Position numbers and translations under genes: made by a program. A stretch of DNA of 21,700 bases from CAZQWJ01 sp964597265. Its GTDB lineage: Bacteria; Patescibacteriota; 4484-211; JAGQKX01. The notes below the pieces were generated by a model. The model saw nothing but the letters and a program-made list of their open reading frames with translations, had not been told where the DNA came from and did not search any database. Every line of letters starts with the position of its first letter. Position 1 is the stretch's first letter. Location: positions 1-21,700 of the forward strand of contig CAZQWJ010000019.1 in the NCBI GenBank assembly GCA_964597265.1. The letters run 5' to 3'. Positions 1 through 5,997 of the stretch are shown one piece after another.

Positions 1-302
1 TGAGTAGGTCATACCCTATTGTCATTCCAGACCCTGTATCACGTACAGGGCAGGCCTGATCTGGGATCCAGATAGTACATAGGTATGGATTTTATTCGAA
101 CTGGATCCTGAATCAAGTTCAGGATGACATGCCCTCAGCTCCATCGTAGACTGTTGGGGTGACTAAATACGTTCAGGTCTTGTCATGCCAAACTTGATTT
201 GGCATCCAGGCATGATACTTTCTGGATACCAGCCTGCCTGCGCAGGCAGGCTTTCGCTGGTATGACAAAACCTGCAGGGGTGACAAATTTTCAGCTGATG
301 AA
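1..302. repeat. Intergenic mosaic palindromic repeat block
   Basis: This stretch holds no credible gene. It contains four hairpin units of one repeat family: 21-71 and 182-209 read GTCAT-stem-ATCCAG, while 101-128 and 222-266 read CTGGAT-stem-ATGAC. They form two facing pairs. Unit 21-71 carries an internal stem CCCTGTA/TACAGGG, and unit 222-266 carries a palindromic CCTGCCTGCGCAGGCAGG core. The module after each pair (129-163 and 267-284) is the reverse complement of the CACCCTGC...GAGGG leader seen at 19115, so both composites lie inverted relative to those at 19115-19432. The hairpin at 222-266 lies just downstream of khpA and could protect or end its mRNA, but there is no T-run. Confidence 0.85.
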
Positions 303-545
303 TTACTCTGGGCGTTCGTTGGTGAGGTCGAGATAGACGCGTTTGTTTTCTTTGATTGCCTGGATACGTACAAGATTTCTAATTGCATTGATCACTTTGC
401 CCTCTTTACCAATAACCAGTCCGGCATCATCAGGATGTACGGTGATATGAAAACGGATAATACCATCCTCTTCCTCCTGAGAGACTTGGACACTGTCGGG
501 GTTATTAACGATCCTGGTGACCAGATATTCTATAAATTCTTTCAT
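303..545 (-). CDS. khpA: KH-domain RNA-binding protein KhpA
   Basis: This small cytoplasmic RNA-binding protein of 80 residues is a single type II KH domain. The conserved GxxG loop is visible as GKEG at residues 46-49, within the I-G-K-E-G-K-V-I-N-A-I-R segment typical of KhpA (YlqC). In Firmicutes KhpA works with KhpB and is linked to cell elongation and sRNA/mRNA binding; a KhpB partner is not in this window. It is the last gene of the minus-strand unit rpmF-nusB-rnc-rpsP-khpA. Its ATG shares one base with the rpsP stop (TAATG, position 545), which indicates translational coupling. The rpsP-khpA order is widely conserved in bacteria. Length and motif fit the family well. Confidence 0.93.
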   Translation of the reverse strand: MKEFIEYLVTRIVNNPDSVQVSQEEEDGIIRFHITVHPDDAGLVIGKEGKVINAIRNLVRIQAIKENKRVYLDLTNERPE

Positions 546-784
546 TAGTTTTCTTGTACTTTTCGTGCTAACGAACGTACTGTATCGGTGGGTTGTGCAC
601 CCTTTGCAATCCAGTCATTGTATTTTTCCATATCCAGATTAATCAGTTTGGGGTTAGCCAACGGATCGTATTGTCCCAAAAAATCAAGAGCTTTCCCTCC
701 CCGCTTGCGAGTAGATTGCATTGCTACTATTCGATAATATGGTCGATGTGCGCGACCCAGTCGCATTAGTCGTATTTTTACCAT
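545..784 (-). CDS. rpsP: 30S ribosomal protein S16
   Basis: This is small-subunit ribosomal protein bS16, 79 residues. The N-terminus MVKIRLMRLGR followed by PYYRIV and the segment FLGQYDP are the family hallmarks. An upstream in-frame ATG at 820 would add 12 residues that do not belong to S16 and would run into rnc, so the ATG at 784 is chosen. There is no clear Shine-Dalgarno sequence, and the start lies 16 nt after the rnc stop, so it probably depends on reinitiation within the operon. The stop codon overlaps the khpA start by one base. The neighbours (L32, NusB, RNase III, KhpA) make a ribosome/RNA-processing cluster. Confidence 0.96.
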   Translation of the reverse strand: MVKIRLMRLGRAHRPYYRIVAMQSTRKRGGKALDFLGQYDPLANPKLINLDMEKYNDWIAKGAQPTDTVRSLARKVQEN

Positions 785-800
785 GGTGGCAATTGTATCA

Positions 801-1496
801 TTAAGATTCCCACTCCTCAAGCGCTTGCTGCGCGGCAGCTAATTCTGCTTTTTGTTTGCTACTCCCCTCCCCTAAACCAACCTGCTTTTTGCCCAAAAAA
901 GCCCCTACTTCAAATGTTTTTTGATGATCTGGGCCCCATTCTTTGAGAATTTCATAGTGCGGTGTGATGCTGAGAACCTCCTGAGCCATTTCCTGCAATT
1001 TGCTTTTGGCATCTTTATATAGCTTGTTAGAAACGATGTGTTCGAGTTTGGAGGTGATGTAAGTGTGTACTACTGAGGCTACAGTTTCATACCCAAACTC
1101 AAGATAGATTGCGCCTAGTAATGCCTCAAATGTGTTGGCAAGCAAATAGTTCGAGTTTCGTCCGTTTCCTGCTTCCTCTCCCCTGCTAAGATGCAAGTAC
1201 GCACCCAGATTCAGTTCCCGTGCGGTATCAGCCAACGAATTAGTATTCACCACCGCAGAGCGGAAATTGGTCAAATCCCCTTCAGGATTATCAGGATAGT
1301 GCCGGAACAGATATTCGGACACTACCAACTCCAGGCACGCATCACCCAGAAACTCAAGCCGCTCGTTGGAATCGCCTTGATATGATGGATTCTCATTAAG
1401 GTATGATCGGTGGACAAACGCGTTATGCAGCAGTTCTTTGTCTGCAAACGTTAGGTCGAGTTTTTTTTCCAGATTCTCCAAATGTTCAGAAGCCAT
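801..1496 (-). CDS. rnc: Ribonuclease III
   Basis: This double-stranded RNA endonuclease processes rRNA precursors and structured mRNAs. The catalytic signature NERLEFLGDA lies at residues 44-53, supplying E48 and D52 (E. coli E41 and D45). The second catalytic strand LLANTFEALLGAIYLE (residues 118-133) has N121 where E. coli has D114, a substitution also found in other bacteria, and E124 for E. coli E117. A C-terminal double-stranded RNA-binding domain spans about 160-229. At 231 residues the length is normal. It starts 3 nt after the nusB stop and ends 16 nt before rpsP, inside the minus-strand operon. The segment coding GLGEGSSKQ contains one CTCCCCTA site and an overlapping CTCCCCT (862-874 on the plus strand). 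Confidence 0.96.
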   Translation of the reverse strand: MASEHLENLEKKLDLTFADKELLHNAFVHRSYLNENPSYQGDSNERLEFLGDACLELVVSEYLFRHYPDNPEGDLTNFRSAVVNTNSLADTARELNLGAYLHLSRGEEAGNGRNSNYLLANTFEALLGAIYLEFGYETVASVVHTYITSKLEHIVSNKLYKDAKSKLQEMAQEVLSITPHYEILKEWGPDHQKTFEVGAFLGKKQVGLGEGSSKQKAELAAAQQALEEWES

Positions 1497-1499
1497 AGA

Positions 1500-1961
1500 T
1501 TAATCAGGTGTAGACGGAAGGTGTTCTTTTACCACAGTACCCAGCACGCCATTTACAAATTTGCTGCTTGCATCACTACCAAATTCTTTGGCCAATTCAA
1601 CCGCTTCGTCAATTGCGACCTTGAGAGGCGTGTCGTTACGATGCAGGAGTTCATAAATAGCAAGACGCAGGATATTGGCATCTACCTTAGCAATCTGGTC
1701 TACCGGCCATTCTGGTGCACATATGCCGATGATCTGATCGAGCTCATCTTTGTGCGCTGTAACACCGAGGACAAGCTCTCGTGCCATATCCAGATTGGGT
1801 TTGGCTTGAGGTACTTCTTCGATGAGGTTTTCGCTGATGGTTTGCAAAGTTTGATCGAGCAGCTCTTCGCTTGTTGTTAGGTCGGTGCGGGTTGACCATT
1901 CAAAGAGAATTTGAAGTGCGATGTATCGGGCAAGGTGGCGTGGATCTTTTGATGTCTTCAT
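1500..1961 (-). CDS. nusB: Transcription antitermination factor NusB
   Basis: NusB pairs with S10 (NusE) in the rRNA antitermination complex. The 153-residue product is all-helical and shows the NusB pattern: an N-terminal R-H-L-A-R-x-x-A-L-Q-I-L-F-E-W, then ILRLAIYELL, PLKVAIDEAVELAKEFG and KFVNGVLG. I chose the ATG at 1961 because it overlaps the rpmF stop as ATGA (1958-1961), a typical coupling arrangement; a longer reading from 2027 would add 22 residues that overlap the end of rpmF and do not look like NusB. It sits between the L32 gene and RNase III, so the unit joins ribosomal protein synthesis with rRNA transcription and processing. Confidence 0.93.
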   Translation of the reverse strand: MKTSKDPRHLARYIALQILFEWSTRTDLTTSEELLDQTLQTISENLIEEVPQAKPNLDMARELVLGVTAHKDELDQIIGICAPEWPVDQIAKVDANILRLAIYELLHRNDTPLKVAIDEAVELAKEFGSDASSKFVNGVLGTVVKEHLPSTPD

Positions 1962-2161
1962 ACTTTCTTTACCACTGTCTTTGGTTCTACAACCGGACGA
2001 CCATTGTACATACCACACGCCAAACATACTCGATGTGGTATTTTGTACTCGCCACAGTTAGGGCACGCCTGGAGGGATGGCAATGCAAACTTGTTGCGCC
2101 AGGCGCTGTGTTGGTGACGTTGTCGGGTTTTACTTGGTTTTTTCTTTGGTACTGCTCCCAT
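1958..2161 (-). CDS. rpmF: 50S ribosomal protein L32
   Basis: This is large-subunit ribosomal protein bL32, 67 residues. The N-terminus GAVPKKKPSKTRQRHQHSAW is the L32 hallmark. Two CxxC pairs, C33/C36 and C46/C49, make a zinc ribbon, so this is the zinc-binding (C+) form. It heads the unit rpmF-nusB-rnc-rpsP-khpA and its stop overlaps the nusB start (ATGA). A perfect TATAAT lies 12 nt upstream of the ATG (2179 down to 2174 on the minus strand), so the operon probably has its own promoter in the 46-nt gap after rsmD. Confidence 0.95.
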   Translation of the reverse strand: MGAVPKKKPSKTRQRHQHSAWRNKFALPSLQACPNCGEYKIPHRVCLACGMYNGRPVVEPKTVVKKV

Positions 2162-2173
2162 AATAACGTTGAT

Positions 2174-2202
2174 ATTATACTTGATTTGTCAATAGAATAC
2201 AG
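2174..2202 (-). promoter_or_regulatory. Candidate promoter of rpmF operon
   Basis: A perfect TATAAT reads on the minus strand at 2179-2174, 12 nt before the rpmF ATG, in the short gap between rsmD and rpmF. At 17-bp spacing the -35 position reads CTGTAT, which is a weak match. The -10 is convincing and the -35 is not. Confidence 0.42.
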
Positions 2203-2207
2203 CAGCG

Positions 2208-2753
2208 CTATGCATGTTGTGTGGTGTAGAACGATACGGTAGTTGCGCCGTACTGGCGGTGATCAACTCGGGGGCCGGGTGGGACAAAATGCTGCCCATG
2301 CAAAAACACCAGTACGCCGTGTGGTTTGAGTAATGGCAGGATGTCTTGCAAGGGCGTTTTGTCTGATAGTGCATAGGGCGGATCTGCAAATATAAGGTCG
2401 TATGTCTGTGGGGCTGCCCATTGGAGGAATTTTTCCACTGCGGTGGCGTGGATGTTTGCGTGCGCTTCGGTTTGGGTAGAACGCACATTTTCGCGGAGCA
2501 GCTGGATGTGGCCTTTATCTTTTTCAACAAAATCCACGTGTGTGACTCCTCGAGACAATGCCTCAATGCCCAATACGCCAGTGCCAGCGTATAAATCCGC
2601 GACAGTCAAATCATCATAATACAGACCGGACAGGTAATTACTTTCCAAAATATTAAAGATCGCCAACCGCACTTGGTTTTGGGAGGGCCTAAGGCTTTGG
2701 CCAGGTGGGATTTTGAGCTTCATGCCTTTGAGATTGCCACTCGTGATGTGCAT
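2208..2753 (-). CDS. rsmD: 16S rRNA (guanine966-N2)-methyltransferase RsmD
   Basis: This enzyme methylates G966 of 16S rRNA with SAM during small-subunit assembly. The 181-residue product has the RsmD N-terminus (SGNLKGMKLKIP, then LRPSQNQVRLAIFNIL), the SAM-binding motif DLYAGTG at residues 53-59, and the catalytic motif DPPY at 124-127. I chose the ATG at 2753: the in-frame extension to 2792 would translate a REP palindrome and adds nothing typical of RsmD. A perfect TATAAT lies exactly 6 nt before this ATG, so the transcript may be leaderless. It lies between recG and rpmF on the same strand. The C-terminal segment, rich in H and P after HGQHFVPPGPRVD, is ordinary for the family. Confidence 0.93.
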   Translation of the reverse strand: MHITSGNLKGMKLKIPPGQSLRPSQNQVRLAIFNILESNYLSGLYYDDLTVADLYAGTGVLGIEALSRGVTHVDFVEKDKGHIQLLRENVRSTQTEAHANIHATAVEKFLQWAAPQTYDLIFADPPYALSDKTPLQDILPLLKPHGVLVFLHGQHFVPPGPRVDHRQYGATTVSFYTTQHA

Positions 2754-2759
2754 AGGGAA

Positions 2760-2788
2760 ATTATAACAATTCCGACTCCCGGAGTCAG
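2760..2788 (-). promoter_or_regulatory. rsmD promoter containing a REP palindrome
   Basis: On the minus strand the -10 is TATAAT (2765-2760). With a 17-bp spacer the -35 is CTGACT (2788-2783), four of six matches to TTGACA. The -35 and the first half of the spacer are part of the REP palindrome at 2772-2789. The start of transcription predicted from the -10 falls on the A of the rsmD ATG. Confidence 0.5.
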
Positions 2789-2804
2789 GCATTGATGTGA
2801 TGCC
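2772..2804 (-). repeat. REP-like palindrome copy (recG-rsmD gap)
   Basis: The core GACTCC-C-GGAGTC spans 2774-2786, extended by CC/GG around a one-base bulge (2772-2789). On the minus strand the centre base is G and the 5' flank is CAATGCCT, like the flanks of the copies near the RAYT gene. A second small stem, GGCAT/ATGCC, lies directly next to it (2788-2804), so the copy has two adjacent hairpins. It is 18 kb from the RAYT gene. Confidence 0.75.
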
Positions 2805-2828
2805 CTAAAACAGGCGTCCACATTAAAC

Positions 2829-4895
2829 TTAACCCATAGTTTTCACTGCCTCGCGGGTTTGGTTTATCAAAGCCAGGTCGGTGATCTTGGCAAAACGCAA
2901 CTCCCCTACCCCATGCTGGCGGGTGCCAAACACCTGTCCAGGTCCTCGTAGTTCCAAATCAATCTCTGCTAACTTAAGGCCATTATGGTGGGTTTCCATA
3001 GACCTAAGACGCTTGATCGTCAGCTCATCATCTGATGGCGAAAACAAGAAGCAGTATCCTTGCTGCCCGCGCCTGCCTACGCGTCCACGCAGCTGATGCA
3101 AGGTGGCAAGCCCAAACCGTTCGGCGTTTTCGATAATAATGATAGAAGCGTTGGGTGCATCAATACCGACCTCAACCAGTGATGTAGCAACCAGAATATC
3201 TACATCCCCGTTTCTGAATTGTTCTACGATGTTGTTTTTTTCATCAGCTTTGAGTCTGCCGTGGACCAAGGCGACGTTTCTTTGGGGGAAAGCCTTGCTA
3301 AGATTTTTAAATTCGGTAGTGGCTGCTTTGACGTCAGCCATGGATTCGTGTTCTGAATCTTCGATCAGCGGGTACACGACTAGGACCTGCCTCTGCCTAC
3401 GCAGACAGGTGCGCAGGCAGGCCTGTGATCTATCGATCTTATCTGAAGGTGAGGTCATTTCAATACTGGATTCTAAATCAGGGTCAGAATGACGGGGGGA
3501 GCGATCAAGCTGTTGGTTTATCCACGCATAGCACTTAGTCCGTTTGTTCTCCGGCACCAACCACGTCTTGGTCGGCAACCTGCCAGGTGGCAATTCATCT
3601 ATGAGCGATAGATCTTGATCGCCATAAATTGTCAATGCCAAAGAACGCGGGATTGGTGTAGCGGTCATAGTGAGAACATGAGGAACATACTTACCTTGGA
3701 TATGGACGAGTTTGCCTCGTTGTTCTACGCCAAATCGGTGTTGCTCGTCAATAATGACCAGGCCAGCCTGTGGGAGTTTTTCCGCGTGGTAGAGCAGCGC
3801 GTGGGTGCCAACAAACACATTGGTATTTTCGCTCCAGTTGTGCTTTGACGTGCTGGTTATCGTGGCTACCGTGAGGCCAGCAGGTTCCAAAAACTTCTGT
3901 AACGTTTCCACGTGTTGTTCGACCAAGATTTCCGTTGGTGCCATAAAAAATGTCGGTCGGCCTGCCAATTTTGCCGCATATGCTGCAATGGCCGCCACTA
4001 CGGTTTTTCCCGCGCCCACGTCTCCTTGCAGGAGGCGGTTCATGGGCCAGGATTGGGTCAAATCAGACATGATAGCATCAACCGCACGTTGCTGTCCGCC
4101 AGTGAGGGCAAAGGGTAGTGATTGAATAAAGGCGCTGATGTCTTTTGAATATGCTTCGTTTTTAATATGAAACGGTGCCTGATGCTCTTGCCAGGCATTG
4201 CGACGTTGCAAGGTTTTGGTTTGGATAGCAAACATCTCTTCGAATGCGAATCGCTGCCTGGCTTTTTTCACCACATCAAAGTCGTGAGGAAAATGCAGCG
4301 CGCTGATTGCCGCGTGTATGCCGAGTAAGTTGTATTTGGAAAGAACAGGCTCAGGTAAGGTCTCGGTCACATGTTGCTGGTACTGCTCCCAGACCCTGGG
4401 GATGGTACGCCGAAACCATGCGCTGGTTACACCCTCGGTTTCGGGATAGATCGGAAGAATAGCTGCTGACCAGGTGGGATTCTCTTCTGAGGTTTCGGCT
4501 TTTTGCCAAAACGGTGAGATGATAGCTAATCGTTTGTCCCACCAGCTTACTTTGCCCGCGGCGATGATAGTATCCTGCGGTCGGAGGGTTTTGGTGAGGT
4601 ATGTTTGGTTAAACCAGATGAGTTGTAGGGTACCTGACCCATCGGTTATGATTGCAGTGGTGATACGTTTGCCTTTGCGGGTATAGGCGTTTTCTATACT
4701 TACAATGCTGCCTGAGATTGAGGCGGTTTCGTCGGGTTGCAGCCGGCCAATAGGCAGTTGATTTCGAAAGTCTTCATAACGAAAAGGAAAATGGTACAGG
4801 AGGTCTTTGACTGTTGCGATATTGAGGCGTTGCAATTTTTCTGCATAGGACTCCCCTACTCCGCCGATAGCAGTGACCGGATCAGTAAGTTGCAT
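2829..4895 (-). CDS. recG: ATP-dependent DNA helicase RecG
   Basis: RecG remodels stalled replication forks and branch-migrates Holliday junctions. The 688-residue product begins with a helix-hairpin-helix-like segment (IGGVGESYAEKL, 10-22) and an OB-fold wedge (about 50-130). The helicase domains follow with Walker A GDVGAGKT (291-298), DEQH (383-386), TATP (411-414) and QLRGRVGR (601-608), then the RecG C-terminal GPGQVFGTRQ (651-660). Residues about 465-501 are an insertion not expected in RecG, lying between YAWINQQLD and RQVLVVYPLIEDSE and encoded by a copy of the intergenic repeat family (3394-3503). The frame is intact. A TACAAT lies exactly 6 nt before the ATG. Two CTCCCCTA sites lie inside the gene (2901 and 4851). 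Confidence 0.96.
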   Translation of the reverse strand: MQLTDPVTAIGGVGESYAEKLQRLNIATVKDLLYHFPFRYEDFRNQLPIGRLQPDETASISGSIVSIENAYTRKGKRITTAIITDGSGTLQLIWFNQTYLTKTLRPQDTIIAAGKVSWWDKRLAIISPFWQKAETSEENPTWSAAILPIYPETEGVTSAWFRRTIPRVWEQYQQHVTETLPEPVLSKYNLLGIHAAISALHFPHDFDVVKKARQRFAFEEMFAIQTKTLQRRNAWQEHQAPFHIKNEAYSKDISAFIQSLPFALTGGQQRAVDAIMSDLTQSWPMNRLLQGDVGAGKTVVAAIAAYAAKLAGRPTFFMAPTEILVEQHVETLQKFLEPAGLTVATITSTSKHNWSENTNVFVGTHALLYHAEKLPQAGLVIIDEQHRFGVEQRGKLVHIQGKYVPHVLTMTATPIPRSLALTIYGDQDLSLIDELPPGRLPTKTWLVPENKRTKCYAWINQQLDRSPRHSDPDLESSIEMTSPSDKIDRSQACLRTCLRRQRQVLVVYPLIEDSEHESMADVKAATTEFKNLSKAFPQRNVALVHGRLKADEKNNIVEQFRNGDVDILVATSLVEVGIDAPNASIIIIENAERFGLATLHQLRGRVGRRGQQGYCFLFSPSDDELTIKRLRSMETHHNGLKLAEIDLELRGPGQVFGTRQHGVGELRFAKITDLALINQTREAVKTMG
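3394..3503 (-). repeat. Palindromic repeat inserted in frame within recG
   Basis: On the plus strand 3466-3493 reads CTGGAT-TCTAAATCAGGGTCAGA-ATGAC, a decayed copy of the CTGGATCC...GGATGAC hairpin found at 101-128 and 13207-13234. 3391-3423 holds GCCTACGCAGACAGG and GCGCAGGCAGGC, which match the CCTGCCTGCGCAGGCAGGC core of the intergenic units. The insertion keeps frame and codes for a polar, Arg/Ser/Cys-containing segment beginning RSPRHSDPDLES in RecG. The edges are approximate, because the ends were set by where the recognisable RecG sequence stops and resumes. Confidence 0.75.
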
Positions 4896-4901
4896 AGTGG
4901 T

Positions 4902-4907
4902 ATTGTA
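4902..4907 (-). promoter_or_regulatory. Candidate recG -10 box
   Basis: TACAAT reads on the minus strand exactly 6 nt before the recG ATG, which would place the transcription start on the ATG itself. No good -35 is visible at 16-18 bp spacing. Confidence 0.4.
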
Positions 4908-4947
4908 ATGGGTTTGGTAGCGGCGTGCGAGTAGACAAATGTATGGA

Positions 4948-5046
4948 CTACATGAACACAGAAAGGATCGGTACGATCACTAGGCTGATGGCGACCAGCA
5001 CAACGATAACGATGGCAAGCTTTTGGGATTTTCTAAGAAACTTCAT
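4948..5046 (-). CDS. Possible 32-residue single-helix membrane peptide
   Basis: I do not recognise this reading frame. It codes for 32 residues: a basic N-terminus (MKFLRKSQK) followed by one hydrophobic helix of about 20 residues rich in Val, Ile and Leu (10-31), then a TAG stop. The basic-then-hydrophobic layout fits a positive-inside membrane peptide. It sits between the AbiEii-like gene and recG on the same strand. There is no Shine-Dalgarno close to the ATG, but AAGGAGG follows the toxin stop and lies about 25 nt upstream; an in-frame TTG at the same place would add 12 residues. It could be a real small membrane protein, a toxin-like peptide or chance. Confidence 0.42.
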   Translation of the reverse strand: MKFLRKSQKLAIVIVVLVAISLVIVPILSVFM

Positions 5047-5057
5047 ATTGCAGATAG

Positions 5058-5080
5058 TACCTTGAAGGGAGCCTCCTTTC
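5058..5080 (-). other. Short hairpin with embedded AAGGAGG after the toxin gene
   Basis: On the minus strand GAAAGGA-GGC-TCCCTTC forms a 7-bp stem with one mismatch just after the AbiEii-like stop codon. It contains a strong AAGGAGG that no start codon at usual distance uses. No T-run follows, so it is not a standard terminator. Confidence 0.35.
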
Positions 5081-5714
5081 AAGGGGTGGTGTTTTCAAAG
5101 TCGCTCATATACTGTTTGACCTCATGTTGCCAAAACATACAAACGTCCTGCCACGTAACAGGTTGTATGAGATCTACTGGTTCGTCAGGGATAGTAATCA
5201 CGTTGGCCAGGCTTTTGAGGATCAGAGGTTCGCTAACATCAATGCTTTCAAACTTATGTTCGAATAAAACAAGCATCTCGGTCAGACTAAAATGCTTGGC
5301 CAGGAAATATAGATCGTACACGTCTCTGCGTGTAGATCGCCCCAATAGAGCAAATAGCTTCATTGCAGCAATATCCGAAAGAGTAGCTATGGGGATGTTA
5401 TGAAAGAGTGTCGGTTTTTCAAGCAACTGATGGGTAAATGTAGTTACACTTATTTGTACCGTGTTGATACGGCCTACAAATCCTTGCTCGTGGGTATGTA
5501 GAAGTGTAAACGATCCAAGATGACGCATTTCGTCTTCCCATGTATCCAAACGAGGGAGTGATTGTGCAAAAAAATCCAGGTCAAAAGAATACCGATGTTG
5601 AAGCTGGAACGCCAAAGCTGTGCCTCCTGCTAGATAGGTATGTTTCAACGTCGTAGCAGTGTGGAGTGTCGAGAACAAGTGCTGTCCGTCTTGGTTTAGA
5701 ACCGAGAGGTCCAT
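5079..5714 (-). CDS. AbiEii/AbiGii-family nucleotidyltransferase (toxin)
   Basis: This looks like a member of the AbiEii/AbiGii nucleotidyltransferase family, the toxin side of abortive-infection and toxin-antitoxin pairs; known members transfer nucleotides to tRNA. The nucleotidyltransferase signature GGTALA (30-35) with the acidic SFDLDFF (43-49) and the later DIAAMKLFALLGRSTRRDVYDLYFL (about 114-138, with K119 and R130-D131) fit the family. I chose the ATG at 5714, giving 211 residues and a 19-nt overlap with the upstream DUF6922-like gene; a TTG start at 5753 is the alternative. The overlap and order (antitoxin-like first) support a coupled pair. No AbiEi-type winged-helix antitoxin is present. 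Substrate is unknown. Confidence 0.82.
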   Translation of the reverse strand: MDLSVLNQDGQHLFSTLHTATTLKHTYLAGGTALAFQLQHRYSFDLDFFAQSLPRLDTWEDEMRHLGSFTLLHTHEQGFVGRINTVQISVTTFTHQLLEKPTLFHNIPIATLSDIAAMKLFALLGRSTRRDVYDLYFLAKHFSLTEMLVLFEHKFESIDVSEPLILKSLANVITIPDEPVDLIQPVTWQDVCMFWQHEVKQYMSDFENTTP

Positions 5715-5962
5715 AGGAATTGCTCTTTTGGGATCTCTAAAACAAGTGACCAAAAGGCGATATCTTTGGCAGTGAGTTCTCTTGAATGCGCTGCGGTGTG
5801 GCGGATAGCATCGAACTCAAATGTGTTATACATCCATTTGATTGCTTGGAGGTTGCCGTATTTGAGTATGCGTTCGATAACGATAGGTGTATGTTCCGGT
5901 ATGGATGGGCGTAGATGCCCCATATCAACAAATAGTTTGTCCACATCCGTTGGTAATTGCAT
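5696..5962 (-). CDS. DUF6922-like protein, probable antitoxin partner
   Basis: This 88-residue protein resembles the small DUF6922-type proteins commonly found directly upstream of AbiEii-like toxins. The pattern is an acidic N-terminus, then IVIERILKYGNLQAIKWM (28-45) and RELTAKDIAFWSLVLEIPKE (61-80), the latter like the K/R-x-L-T-P-K-T-A-x-F-W segment of that family. I chose the ATG at 5962 rather than the longer frame to 6019, which overlaps tyrS. An extended -10 (TGC-TACAAT) lies exactly 6 nt before this ATG. It overlaps the toxin gene by 19 nt. The antitoxin role is inferred from position; no DNA-binding motif is obvious. Confidence 0.7.
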   Translation of the reverse strand: MQLPTDVDKLFVDMGHLRPSIPEHTPIVIERILKYGNLQAIKWMYNTFEFDAIRHTAAHSRELTAKDIAFWSLVLEIPKEQFLWTSRF

Positions 5963-5968
5963 ACTGCA

Positions 5969-5977
5969 ATTGTAGCA
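5969..5977 (-). promoter_or_regulatory. Extended -10 of the toxin-antitoxin pair
   Basis: TGC-TACAAT reads on the minus strand, an extended -10 element, with its last base 6 nt before the antitoxin ATG. It lies in the 35-nt gap after the tyrS stop. No -35 is apparent, which is usual for extended -10 promoters. Confidence 0.5.
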
Positions 5978-5997
5978 TGTTTGGCCGTGCAGAGGGC

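Noticed and set aside
222..302. Intrinsic terminator of khpA
   Set aside because: The hairpin belongs to the repeat family and no T-run follows on the minus strand, although it may still protect the mRNA end.
173..388. A 71-residue minus-strand frame at the left edge
   Set aside because: It is repeat-derived and overlaps the end of khpA in another frame.
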